DNA from: Thermoplasmatota archaeon
GTDB taxonomy: Archaea; Thermoplasmatota; Thermoplasmata; Thermoplasmatales; Thermoplasmataceae
NCBI GenBank assembly: GCA_023489425.1
Contig: JAMDCG010000018.1
Coordinates: forward strand, 1 to 46,815
Direction of reading: 5' to 3'
Length of the DNA: 46,815 bases
The notes beneath the pieces are model-generated. The model did not search any database and was not told the origin of the DNA. It was given only the letters and a program-made list of their open reading frames with translations. Below are positions 29,286 through 38,822 of the stretch, piece by piece (position 1 is the stretch's first letter; every line of letters starts with the position of its first letter). A program made the position numbers and the translations under genes.

Positions 29286-32200
29286 TTCAGATCACCCAGT
29301 ATTAATCTCATCATTACACCCATTGACATCAGTTCATCTCTCATCAGCTTGAATGCATAGCTTGTTTCAACTGGATGTATATTTCCAGTATTTCCACAAA
29401 CCGGGCATCTCAAAGTACCTTTTCTCCTATCCATAATTGCAATATGACCGCATGACTGGTTACCGCACACATACAGTATTGTGCCATCACTCTGATCAAG
29501 AAGTCTGTCCTTTATAACCATGGCGGCTCCGTGTGCGATTAAGGTATCTCTCTCCATTTCACCAAATCTCAGTCCTCCCTGTCTTGACCTACCTTCTGTT
29601 GGCTGCCTGGTGAGTATCTGAACCGGTCCCCTTGATCTTGCATGGAATTTACCTGCAACCATATGATGAAGTTTCTGGTAATATATTACTCCAGTGAATA
29701 TCTGTGCTTCCAGTCTCTTTCCAGTTATTCCATCATACATTGTTTCAGTACAGTCATAGGTAAGACCATATTTCAGAAGCTCTTCTCTTAGGGACTGTTC
29801 CGGTTCCCCCTTGAATATTGTACCATCTACAGTACTTCCCCTCATTGAGGCAACCTTTCCCCCAATCATTTCCAGTATATGACCAATGGTCATTCTTGAA
29901 GGAATTGCATGTGGATTTATGAGAATATCAGGGATAATTCCTGATTCTGTGAATGGCATATCCTCCTGGGCAATAAGTGCCCCGATTACACCCTTTTGCC
30001 CGTGCCTGGATGCAAATTTGTCTCCAAGCTCTGGAATCCTGTCACTTCTCACCTTAATCTTAACAATTTTACTGTTGCTTTCTGATACAGTTAGTATAAC
30101 ATTATCCACATATCCGTTTTCGTTTGGCCTCATTGTTATGGATGATTCTCTCCTCTTTTGTGGACCCAGCCTCTCATTTCCCTCTTCAAGGAATCTTGGT
30201 GGTGATGTCTTTCCAACAAGTACATCAGAACCTTCAACATAGGCTTCAGGATTTATAATACCATCCTGATCAAGATTCATGTAGAAGTTTTCCATTCTAG
30301 CTCCCATTACGTCATGTGTTGGAATTTCAAATCGATCCTCCTGTCCTCCAGGGTATCTTCTTTCTTCGGCAGTATATGTTCTGAAGAAGTTACTTCTTCC
30401 AAGACCCCTCTCTACAGCAGATTTATTGAAAACAATAGCATCCTGGATATTGTATCCCTGGTATGATACTATGGCAACCACAAAATTCTGTCCTGCTGGT
30501 CTTTTATCGTAATGCACATAATCCATTACCTGTGTCTTCACCATTGGGATTTGAGGATAATGCATGAAATGTCCTCTTGTATCTGTTCTTGTCCTGAAGT
30601 TTGTTGCTGATAAGCCGATACTCTGTTTAGTCATCGCAGATGCCATGGTGACTCTTGGTGATGAATTGTGCTCAGGATATGGTATCATTGATGCGGTGAC
30701 TCCAAGAATCATTGATGGATCAATTTCAAGATGGGTGTGTTCCTTTGACAGTAAGGTTTTTCCATCAAATTCCTTACCACATTTCTGGCACATCAGTTTT
30801 ATCTTTGACTCTCCCTGATTGACCCATTCTACAATACCTCTGTAAAGAAGAGTGTCGCATCTTGGACATCTTTCCGGGAAGTCATAGGCATATAGTGAAA
30901 TGTAAAGATTTTCTTCCTCTTCAGCATCAATCCATTCAATAGCCCCTATGGATGTAAGGTCCTTTAGTTCCATATCACCCAATCTTAACTTTTCAAGAGT
31001 TTCTCTTGATATGTTCGGTTTACCATCTTCAACTACAATTAATGGCCTTCTAATTCTTCCCCTATCACAGTTTATAATTACCTCGTTTGTAGAATCATCA
31101 TATCTTACATTAACCTCTGATGATAGCTCCCCTTTTCTTCTGGTCTTCCTGATGGTGTTTGTCAGTCCAATTGGATCTTCATGGTACCCAACCAGATCGC
31201 CGTTGATATATACTCTCCCCATGCTTCCTTCTTCCTTTGTCGGTTCCCTGATTCCGTTAGCATTCAGGAATTCCACTATGTCAAGGGGTTCCGCTCCTTC
31301 GGATATATTCATCAAAAGGGCACCATTTTTCACCAGTCCGCAATTCTGTCCTTCAGGTGTTTCGTTAGGACATATTCTACCCCATTGAGTTGGGTGAAGA
31401 TCTCTTGCCTCAAAATGTGGCTGTGATCTTGTTAACGGAGAAATAATCCTTCTCAGATGACTCAGTGTGCTAACATTTGAAACACGATCTAAAAGCTGGG
31501 ATACACCGGTTTTTCCACCTATCCAGTTTCCTGTAGACATGGCGTGGAGTATTTTTTGTGTTAAAAGATCCTGCCTTATGGCTGGTTTGATTCTCAAACC
31601 TTTCTTTCTGTTATATGTCTTTTCAAGCTGATATTTCAAATCTTTAACAACGGACTGAAAAGCGTTTCTGAAAAGTTCGTCCATAAGGTCCCCTGCCAGT
31701 TTTACCCTCTTGTTTGATAAATGATCCTTGTCATCCTCTTTCCTAATTCCAAGATTAAGTTCTAGCAATGATCTTGCCATTCTACCTAAGTAAAGCGCTT
31801 TTTTGAATCTATCCTCAATCTTGTCACCAAGATGTGGGAGGAGCGATTTGTCTATAATCTGTGAAATTTTCTTTTCCCTGAAGTCTTTTGCCTGACCTGC
31901 AGCAAATCTCTTTTCCAAATAGTTAATAGCATCTTCTGTAAAAACAACACCATTTGGTGGGTGAATCTTTGGGTCTCTGGCGGCCTCAAGATTATAATAA
32001 ATAATTGGGTTCATTCCACTTACTGAAAATATTGCATCATGAATTTCGTTATCCTTTTCCATACCCAGAGCCTTCATCAGAATAACAAGAGGTATTGAAC
32101 CAGGTACGCTTGGTATAGAAACATTGATATCACCGTCTCTACTCTTTTCCAGAGCAGTCATGGCTCTGTATCCTCCAGCCTGAGAGAATACCTTGGCAAT

Positions 32201-32884
32201 CTCAACCTGTGTTTCATACTTCTCTTCCTTTTCAACGAGAATCTTATTTGGTGCAAGATCCTCCAGTGATACAATGACTCTTTCACTTCCGCCTATAATA
32301 AAATATCCTCCTGAATCAGTTGGATCTTCACCCACATACTGTAATTTCTGTTTTCTGGTTCCATTGATTGGGGCATTATTTTTCTCCCCATTTGTTTTTT
32401 CAATGTACCTGTCTAGATTTGATCCGTACAGTGTGCATACTTTAGTTCTAACCATCACTGGCATTTCGCCGATCTTAATGGTTTCGGGTTCTCTTTCTAT
32501 GCCGTCTTCGGATACCCTGAGTTTAAGACTAATAGGTGCAGTATAATTTAAATCTCTTATCCTTGCTTCCTGGGGTGTTATCTGATTTATTGCACCAGAT
32601 GCTTCCTTAATTTCTGGCATATCAACCCTTATGGTTGTATCTCCTACGAACCTGCCTCTCTCCTTCTGTCTTCCAAAGTATATTTTTATTTCTTTTCCTG
32701 CTGTTTTTGTCTTGTCGAGTGTAATAACTCCAGGTTCATCATCATCTGACAGTTTAGTTTCGTCCACTATTTTCTGCATTAAACTGTCTGGATTATCTGG
32801 GGTTGCAACAAATGCATTCATTGAGTCAATCTGGTGATTTACAATACTTTCATTCTTAAAAAACGATTCAACAATTTCTTTCAT
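29282..32884 (-). CDS. rpo2: DNA-directed RNA polymerase subunit Rpo2 (B), unsplit
   Basis: Second-largest catalytic subunit. It is one 1200-residue chain, not split into B' and B'' as in many methanogens and halophiles. Visible features are [11 protein letters not shown] in the protrusion, [44 protein letters not shown] fork region (core [12 protein letters not shown]), [15 protein letters not shown] near residue 975, and the C-terminal zinc site CGNQSCGH ... CPVCGN. There is also a CPRC ... CQKC pair near 660-690. It overlaps rpoH and rpoA' by 4 nt each. Confidence 0.98.
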
Positions 32885-33144
32885 TTTAAAACCTCACTGG
32901 TTGTGACCCTGTAGTATTCTGTAATTCCTACATTAGGGTTCTTTCTAACAATCTTAATTATTCTATTAGGTCCAATATCCCCATGAATCTCCATTAGTGC
33001 TTTAATAGCAGGGTCTGTGACGTTAATATGGGGCAACATTCCTTTCTCTGTATGTAGCTTCTTTAAAATAGCAGCCTCATCCTTTTCCTCTACCAAATAA
33101 TGTTCTGGGACCAATTCGTGGTGCAACACGTTAAATTTACTCAT
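32881..33144 (-). CDS. rpo5: DNA-directed RNA polymerase subunit Rpo5 (H)
   Basis: Small jaw subunit, homologue of the C-terminal domain of RPB5. The 87 aa include [19 protein letters not shown] near the N-terminus, the [22 protein letters not shown] middle (core [10 protein letters not shown]) and ITEYYRVT at the end. The frame extends upstream to 33168, but that would lie inside the tRNA-Lys gene; I choose the ATG at 33144, 15 nt after the tRNA 3' end, preceded by GAGGG with 6-nt spacing. It overlaps rpoB by 4 nt (ATGA). Confidence 0.94.
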   Translation of the reverse strand: MSKFNVLHHELVPEHYLVEEKDEAAILKKLHTEKGMLPHINVTDPAIKALMEIHGDIGPNRIIKIVRKNPNVGITEYYRVTTSEVLK

Positions 33145-33159
33145 TTTTATCCCTCTTAA

Positions 33160-33233
33160 CGGGCCCAAGGGGGTTCGAACCCCTGACCCTCTGGTTAAAA
33201 GCCAGATGCTCTACCTAGCTGAGCTATGGGCCC
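33160..33233 (-). tRNA. tRNA-Lys (anticodon UUU)
   Basis: The minus strand folds as a 74-nt tRNA with acceptor GGGCCCA/UGGGCCC, D arm AGCUCAGCUAGGUAGAGC, anticodon arm UCUGG-CUUUUAA-CCAGA and T loop UUCGAAC. The discriminator is G, and CCA is not encoded. There is no intron. It lies 15 nt upstream of the rpoH start codon, so it is probably the first element of the RNA polymerase transcript. Confidence 0.96.
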
Positions 33234-33558
33234 TTAATTTTGCCGGCGATGTGAATAACTTTTTCCAATATAAACATTCTTTATAATTGGCAATATTCTG
33301 CACGTGAAAACCCATAGAATCCCTAAAGTACTGCATGCTGACTTTAAACCTTTTTAGATACAGAGTATCATTACCTTTTAGCATAAAAGCTTAACTAATA
33401 AGCCTGCTCTTCTGGGAGAAAAGTGATTGATCTACCATTTTATTCCGTTCGCAGGAATCATGACAAACCAGTAAATTGATGAATATAGGCTTATGCAAAC
33501 TCTATTGCCCTGAATCTAAGATTAGTAAATTTATTTTACCATTTCCTTATGCCAGATA
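33234..33558. other. 325-nt divergent intergenic region
   Basis: It holds the promoter of the tRNA-Lys/rpo operon (TATA-like TTTATATT on the minus strand, about 33267-33275) and an AT-rich element (AAATTTATTTT, about 33527-33537) about 25 nt before the GTG of the M13 peptidase gene. A further AT-rich stretch near 33343-33355 could be another promoter. I find no frame of useful length, no tRNA-like fold and no repeat. Confidence 0.5.
33267..33275 (-). promoter_or_regulatory. TATA box of the tRNA-Lys / RNA polymerase operon
   Basis: GTTTATATT on the minus strand, about 38 nt before the tRNA 5' end, predicting transcription start about 11-12 nt upstream of the tRNA. No comparable element lies at the right distance for rpoH alone, because that position falls inside the tRNA. 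Confidence 0.55.
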
Positions 33559-35568
33559 GTGAAAACCGAAGACCTTTTTGAAAGAATAAAACCCATAAGC
33601 GATGATGAAAGACCTGAAAAACCAGTCTTCTCCACTTCATTTTTAGATAAGAGCGTGGATCCCATAGATGATTTTTTTACATATTCCTGTGGAAAGTGGG
33701 TTGATACCCATCCCATACCTGAAGATAAATTTATGTGGGGGGCAACCTGGGAACTTATAGAGTGGAACAGATTTATACTTGGTAAGATACTTGAAGAATG
33801 CGCCAAAAAAAGTTGCCATGAAGATAAGGCCCTTGAAGCGCAGCTGGGGAAATATTATATTTCAGCCATGGATTTGAAATTAATAAATAGTTTGAGATTT
33901 AAACCACTGGAAGAAATACTATATAAAATAAATGAAATGAAAGATAAGGAGGATATTCCAGAAATAATAGCCTTTTTACACAGATCAGGAATAAGAGCGC
34001 TTTTTAGATTGGAAGTGGATAATGACGAGAAGCAGAGCAACAAATACGCAGTGTATCTTAATCAGGGAGGATTGGCACTTCCCAACAGGGATTATTATCT
34101 TGAAGATAATTTTAAACAAATAAGAATTGAGTACAAAGCACATTTAAAAAAAATGTTTGAACTTAACGGGGTTGAAAAAGAAAAGGCAGAAAAAATATCA
34201 GAAACTGTAATGAATATAGAAACAGAAATGGCAAGGGCAAGCAGAAGACCTGTTGAACTGAGGGATCCTGAAAGGAATTACAACAGGGTAGAAATGAAAG
34301 ATGCTGACAAAATTTTCGGTAATATCAACATGCGAAGATATTTACGGGATACTGAACTTGATAAAATGGATTACTTGATAGTAGGGCAACCTGAATTTTT
34401 CAAAGGACTTTCATTGCTGAAAGAACAATATTCTCTGGAAGAATGGAAAGAATATCTTACGTGGAAAGTTCTTCATTTTGCCGCTCCATACCTTCATGAA
34501 GAGGTAGAAAAAGAGGATTTTGACTTTTTCCGCAAGAAACTTCTAGGACAGAATGAGATGGAGAAGAGATGGAAGAAGGTTGTTTTCATAGTAGACGAAA
34601 CAATGGGTGAAGCCCTCGGGAAACTCTATGTGGACAGAGAATTTGGAGAAGAATCCAGAAAAAGAATGCACGATATGGTAGAGGACCTAAGGGAAGTATT
34701 TGTTGAAAGGATTAAGAGTCTTCCCTGGATGGGAGAACAAACAAAGGAGAAAGCCCTGGAAAAATTTAGTAAATTCAGAGCTAAAATAGGTTACCCTTCT
34801 AAATTCATTGATTACTCTTCAATAAAAATAACAAACGATGACTTTTTAGGAAATGTTTTGAGATGCAACCAGTTTGAATTCAACAGAAAAACATCAAGGG
34901 CTGGAAAGGATGTGGATCGGGAACTTTGGGGGATGACACCACCAACAGTAAACGCCTATTTCTCACCAACGGACAATGAGATAGTATTTCCGGCAGGTAT
35001 TCTCCAGCCACCCTTCTTCGATCCAGATATGGATGACGCCGTTAATTATGGAGCTACTGGAGGTACAATTGCTCACGAGATTTCCCATGGTTTTGACGAT
35101 GAGGGTAGAAAGTTTGATCTTGATGGAAACCTGAAGGAATGGTGGTCAGAAGACGATGACAGGGCATTCATGGATAGGGCAAAGGAAGTCGTCGACATTT
35201 ACAGCAGTTTGGAGGTGTTACCGGGACTGAAGGTTAATGGAGAACTTACCCTTGGTGAGAATATTGCAGATCTTGGAGGGGTAAGTATTGCATTCGAAGC
35301 ACTCCAGAGAAGATTGAGCAAAAACCCTGAAATGAGAAAGAACATAGATGGACTGACCCCTGAGCAGAGATTCTTTCTTGGATGGGCTCAGAGCTGGAGA
35401 GAATCTGTAAAGGAAGATGCGTTGAGATATCAAATATCAAATGATCCTCACTCACCTGCAAAGATAAGAGCGGAAATTCCAGCAAAGGTCCATGAGGATT
35501 TTGAGAACGTATTCAGTAATCTAAGTTCAAAGAAAAACTCAAGATTCAGGAAGATTAAGATCTGGTAA
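33559..35568 (+). CDS. M13 (neprilysin/PepO) family zinc metallopeptidase
   Basis: Zinc endopeptidase that cuts short peptides. The 669-residue protein has the M13 active site HEISH (506-510) with third ligand E567 in GENIADLGG, plus the NAYFSPTDNEIVFPAGILQPPFF substrate-side segment (core NAYFSPTDNEIVFPAGIL). DFFTYSCGKWVDTHPIP near the N-terminus is the usual start of the M13 N domain. No signal peptide or membrane anchor precedes it, so it should be cytosolic and may finish peptide breakdown after the proteasome or Tricorn. The start is GTG at 33559, with a TATA-like element about 25 nt upstream. Confidence 0.94.
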   Translation: MKTEDLFERIKPISDDERPEKPVFSTSFLDKSVDPIDDFFTYSCGKWVDTHPIPEDKFMWGATWELIEWNRFILGKILEECAKKSCHEDKALEAQLGKYYISAMDLKLINSLRFKPLEEILYKINEMKDKEDIPEIIAFLHRSGIRALFRLEVDNDEKQSNKYAVYLNQGGLALPNRDYYLEDNFKQIRIEYKAHLKKMFELNGVEKEKAEKISETVMNIETEMARASRRPVELRDPERNYNRVEMKDADKIFGNINMRRYLRDTELDKMDYLIVGQPEFFKGLSLLKEQYSLEEWKEYLTWKVLHFAAPYLHEEVEKEDFDFFRKKLLGQNEMEKRWKKVVFIVDETMGEALGKLYVDREFGEESRKRMHDMVEDLREVFVERIKSLPWMGEQTKEKALEKFSKFRAKIGYPSKFIDYSSIKITNDDFLGNVLRCNQFEFNRKTSRAGKDVDRELWGMTPPTVNAYFSPTDNEIVFPAGILQPPFFDPDMDDAVNYGATGGTIAHEISHGFDDEGRKFDLDGNLKEWWSEDDDRAFMDRAKEVVDIYSSLEVLPGLKVNGELTLGENIADLGGVSIAFEALQRRLSKNPEMRKNIDGLTPEQRFFLGWAQSWRESVKEDALRYQISNDPHSPAKIRAEIPAKVHEDFENVFSNLSSKKNSRFRKIKIW

Positions 35569-35632
35569 TGAATTAGATAGTGAAATATGGACAATGTGTT
35601 TAATAGGAAAATGAAATATTAGGTTGATTTCA

Positions 35633-36667
35633 ATGAAGATTAACGTTGATGGTGAAGAGAGAAAATTCAGGTCAGTCTGGTTTGAGAAAGATGAAGTTGT
35701 ACTGATAGAGCAGAGGAACCTTCCTGAAAAGATCGAATTTTACAGGGCTAAAAATTCAGATGATATTGCATATGCAATTAAACACATGGTTGTAAGGGGT
35801 GCCCCGGCTATTGGTGTTACTGCTGCCTATGGTCTCGCCCTTGCAAAGATCAAGGGAGAAAATATGGAAGAGGCAGTTGAAAAGATAAGAAAGACGAGAC
35901 CAACTGCTTATGACCTGTTCAAGGCCATAGATTTCATGAAGAGCAATGGATTTGATATTCACGCAGCTGAGAGATACAGTCAAGAGGTAAGTGGAAGGTG
36001 CAAGAAGATAGGAGAATATGGTAACGTATTGATAGCAGATGGGTCAAAGATTCTAACACACTGCAACGCAGGAGCCCTTGCAGTTGTAGACTGGGGGACT
36101 GCCCTTGCTCCTATGAGATACGCAAAGGAAAGTGGCAAAAACATATTCGTTTTTGTAGATGAAACAAGACCAAGGCTTCAGGGGGCAAAGCTGACCGCAT
36201 GGGAACTGGAGCAGGAAGGAATCGATCATGCCATAATTGCAGACAATGCAGCTGGATATTTCATGAAGAAGGGCGATGTGAATCTGGCAATTGTTGGTGC
36301 GGACAGGATCTGTGCAAACGGGGATTTTGCAAACAAGATAGGCACCTATGAGAAAGCAGTTCTTGCAAAGGAGAATGGTATTCCATTTTACGTTGCAGCA
36401 CCAGGGACAACATTCGACTTCAATCTAAAAACTGGGGATGAAATTCCCATAGAGGAGAGAGATCAGGAAGAGGTGCTTGTTGTAAATGGTAAAAAAATTG
36501 GACCGGAAAACAGCAAGGCAAGGAATCCCGCCTTTGATGTAACGCCTAACAGGTATGTCTCAGGATATATTACTGAATACGGAATTTTTAGACCTGACCA
36601 GCTTGGAGACTTAAAAAGGAAAGTACAGAGTGATCTTTTCATGAGAACTACCACTCCAACAGCTTAA
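35633..36667 (+). CDS. mtnA: S-methyl-5-thioribose-1-phosphate isomerase
   Basis: Isomerises methylthioribose-1-phosphate in methionine salvage. The 344-residue protein shows MVVRGAPAIGVTAAYG, the catalytic Cys in LTHCNAGALA, DETRPRLQGAKLTAWEL and the catalytic Asp in VGADRICANGD, all typical of MtnA rather than the related eIF2B subunits or ribose-1,5-bisphosphate isomerase. A TTG three codons upstream is possible, but the ATG at 35633 has AGGTTGA at a good distance. It follows the M13 gene by 64 nt on the same strand. No other methionine-salvage gene is adjacent. Confidence 0.94.
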   Translation: MKINVDGEERKFRSVWFEKDEVVLIEQRNLPEKIEFYRAKNSDDIAYAIKHMVVRGAPAIGVTAAYGLALAKIKGENMEEAVEKIRKTRPTAYDLFKAIDFMKSNGFDIHAAERYSQEVSGRCKKIGEYGNVLIADGSKILTHCNAGALAVVDWGTALAPMRYAKESGKNIFVFVDETRPRLQGAKLTAWELEQEGIDHAIIADNAAGYFMKKGDVNLAIVGADRICANGDFANKIGTYEKAVLAKENGIPFYVAAPGTTFDFNLKTGDEIPIEERDQEEVLVVNGKKIGPENSKARNPAFDVTPNRYVSGYITEYGIFRPDQLGDLKRKVQSDLFMRTTTPTA

Positions 36668-36695
36668 ATTAAAAAATGTTAAAAAATTTTTAAAA

Positions 36696-38231
36696 TTAGT
36701 AGTCTGGAACTAATTCTGAATTTTCAATGATTCCCTCGTCCTTTTCTTTGCCCAGAAGCCTGAAAATGAAATGGACAACAAAAACCGTAAGCAGATTCAG
36801 TAAGAGTGCAGCTATTCCAACATACATGTAGTCAAATGTTTTGTACAGAGACCCTGCAAAATTCAGGGAGAATAGCAGGTAAAGAGTTGTGGATAGACCA
36901 ACTATCCATCCCAGACCAATAGACCATTTGTTAAATCTCCTTGTATATAGGGCGATATAAACTGCTGGCAGTGTTTGAAGGATGAATGCTCCACCAAAGG
37001 TTTGCAGGTAAACGATGTTCGCTGAGGCAGCAGGGACTATGGAGAATGCTATTGATGCAATGATTACAACAAGTACAAGAACTCTCGAGAGCCATGCCTG
37101 AGTTCTGGAAGATGCTTTAGGATTTATATATTCAAGATACACATTCCTTGTGAGCAGGTTTGCCGAAGCTATGGCCATTATAGATGCTGGTACCACACTT
37201 CCAATGACAATTGCTGCGTATGCAAATGATGTAAATAGTGATGGAAACATGTCTTTTATGAGGTCTGGTATGGCAAAAGATGAGTTAGCCGATGAGAATA
37301 CGCCATTGTTTGCAACAACTGCAGCTATTCCCATTACAGCAACAATCAATAAAAGCACATTATAAAGTGGTAAAAGAGAAGAGTTCCTTTTTATGGTTTT
37401 TACATCCTTTGATGCAAGAGTTCCGGTGACTCCGTGAGGATACAGGAATAATGCCAGAGCGGATCCTAGTGCAAGAGTTGTATATCCAAGAGCCAGGGTA
37501 GGACTTTCAAAGAGAGGTGCATTAGCATTTGGGTGTGGGTTTGCTACAGTTTTTGTCCCGAATAAGATGGAAGCCTGATGGAAAATGTTTCCAAAGCCTC
37601 CAAGCCTGTAAGGAACATAGATTATTACCGTTAGAACCACGACCCATATGATTGCATCCTTCAGAATTGCAGTAAGTGCTGGCCCCCTTAAACCACTTAG
37701 GAAAGTGAACAGTCCAACAAGGACGTAGGCTATAATTAAAGTGTAGGTAACAGGCAGACTCATTACAGTAAGAACTGCTTTTATACTCACAATTTGAAGT
37801 GCTATATATGGAAGTTCAGCGACCACACCTGTTAGACCGATCAACATTGCAAGCATTCGGGAGTTGAATCTATCCTTGACGAAGTCGGATGAAGTTATAT
37901 AACCTCTCTTTTTGGATACAGAGTAGAGCCTTGGCATTGTAGCATATACTATTGGGTATATCATTATACCATATGTAATTGCAAACATTGCAAGTGCACC
38001 ACTGTCAGATGCGACTCCAGGAACAGCTATCAATGTATAGGCAGTGTAAAGATCACCACCTAGGAGGAACCATATTACAATGGTTCCAAACTTGCTTCCT
38101 CCTAGACCCCACTCACTCATATCTGACATTGTTTTTGGCTTTCTCCAAAAATATGCCATGAATCCTGCGAAGAGCACTACAGCAACCATCACAAAGAACA
38201 AAACATAATCAATAGTATTGAAGTACGCCAT
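36696..38231 (-). CDS. Sodium:solute symporter family (SSS) permease
   Basis: Integral membrane transporter of 511 aa with about 13 predicted hydrophobic segments. The SSS pattern is visible in WGLGGSKFGTIVIWFLLGGDLYTAYT near 41-66 (core GGSKFGTIVIWFLLGGDLYTA), GYITSSDFVKDRF near 109-121 and LSGLRGPALTAILKDAIIW (core GLRGPALTAILKD). Partnered with a DUF3311 protein, members of this branch carry monocarboxylates or amino acids. The substrate and the coupling ion, sodium or protons, cannot be read. Its ATG overlaps the DUF3311 stop (TAATG). Confidence 0.9.
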   Translation of the reverse strand: MAYFNTIDYVLFFVMVAVVLFAGFMAYFWRKPKTMSDMSEWGLGGSKFGTIVIWFLLGGDLYTAYTLIAVPGVASDSGALAMFAITYGIMIYPIVYATMPRLYSVSKKRGYITSSDFVKDRFNSRMLAMLIGLTGVVAELPYIALQIVSIKAVLTVMSLPVTYTLIIAYVLVGLFTFLSGLRGPALTAILKDAIIWVVVLTVIIYVPYRLGGFGNIFHQASILFGTKTVANPHPNANAPLFESPTLALGYTTLALGSALALFLYPHGVTGTLASKDVKTIKRNSSLLPLYNVLLLIVAVMGIAAVVANNGVFSSANSSFAIPDLIKDMFPSLFTSFAYAAIVIGSVVPASIMAIASANLLTRNVYLEYINPKASSRTQAWLSRVLVLVVIIASIAFSIVPAASANIVYLQTFGGAFILQTLPAVYIALYTRRFNKWSIGLGWIVGLSTTLYLLFSLNFAGSLYKTFDYMYVGIAALLLNLLTVFVVHFIFRLLGKEKDEGIIENSELVPDY

Positions 38232-38440
38232 TAGGCAGCACCTCTTGCTTTGTGCTCACGAGTTTCGATTGTATAGACCGAGAAAGTGAATATGGCCGCT
38301 ATAAAAATCCACATCAGTTGATACCAGTAGAAAAATGGCCATCCACCAATTTCAGGCTGAACCCTATCATATATAGTGAAACCCACAGTCATGAAAACAT
38401 ATGGGATCACCAGCATAATGAACTTAGCAATGTTATTCAT
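38231..38440 (-). CDS. DUF3311 small membrane protein, symporter partner
   Basis: A 69-residue protein with two membrane segments (about 6-22 and 36-55) and a short charged tail (ETREHKARGAA). The IPYVFMTVGFTIYDRVQPEIGGWPFFYWYQ pattern (core GWPFFYWYQ) is typical of DUF3311, which is nearly always encoded directly before an SSS symporter. An upstream GTG at 38446 is in frame, but an AT-rich element near 38461-38474 predicts a transcript starting about at the ATG at 38440. It probably acts as an accessory subunit of the symporter. Confidence 0.88.
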   Translation of the reverse strand: MNNIAKFIMLVIPYVFMTVGFTIYDRVQPEIGGWPFFYWYQLMWIFIAAIFTFSVYTIETREHKARGAA

Positions 38441-38526
38441 TAACACAAACTAATGTAGAGTAGTATTAAAATATTTTGTTTTGGAACCTATAAAGTTACA
38501 AAGACTTATATCTAAATATAAAATCC

Positions 38527-38541
38527 TTGAAAAACAAAAAA
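38527..38541 (-). terminator. T-rich terminator after 5S rRNA
   Basis: Directly downstream of the 5S gene the minus strand reads CTTTTTTGTTTTTCA, a T-run of the kind that stops archaeal RNA polymerase without a hairpin. Confidence 0.6.
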
Positions 38542-38660
38542 GTGACAGCGAACCACGCTTTCCATGCCCTCGCGGAACATAGTACACACGTGATACGTAA
38601 CGGGCTTTACCATCGGGTTCGGAATGAGACCGGGTGTTACCCCGTCACTATGACCGTCAC
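38542..38660 (-). rRNA. 5S ribosomal RNA, unlinked
   Basis: The minus strand encodes a 119-nt RNA whose ends pair (GTGACGGTCA.../...GCTGTCAC) and whose loop A-helix region contains CATTCCGAACCCGATGGTAAAG-like 5S sequence (core TTCCGAACCCG). No 16S or 23S rRNA is within at least 8 kb on the right or 38 kb on the left. A TATA-like CCTTAAAATA (38681-38690) is centred about 25 nt upstream. Separate rRNA genes are known from Thermoplasma. Confidence 0.95.
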
Positions 38661-38680
38661 ACTCAGATATATATCAGGTC

Positions 38681-38690
38681 TATTTTAAGG
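38681..38690 (-). promoter_or_regulatory. TATA/BRE element of the 5S rRNA gene
   Basis: CCTTAAAATA on the minus strand, centred about 25 nt upstream of the 5S 5' end, with A-rich sequence before it resembling a BRE. A second AT-rich run (ATATATATC) lies only about 10 nt upstream and is too close to be the TATA box. Confidence 0.5.
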
Positions 38691-38822
38691 TTTTTGTATA
38701 TGTCCTTCCTTCATAGTATGTCCTATTTTCTCAACGTAATCTCATCTTCTTCATATTTATCATTCCACTAAGGATTTCATAATTAGCCGAAGATTTTTAT
38801 ACTCTCAAACCCTTTTAACTCT

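Noticed and set aside
33145..33168. Upstream extension of the rpoH frame to an ATG at 33168
   Set aside because: The extra codons lie in the 3' part of the tRNA-Lys gene; the ATG at 33144 has a ribosome site and matches the family N-terminus.
38665..38676. ATATATAT run just upstream of 5S rRNA as its TATA box
   Set aside because: It is only about 10 nt from the 5' end; the CCTTAAAATA element at the proper distance is a better candidate.
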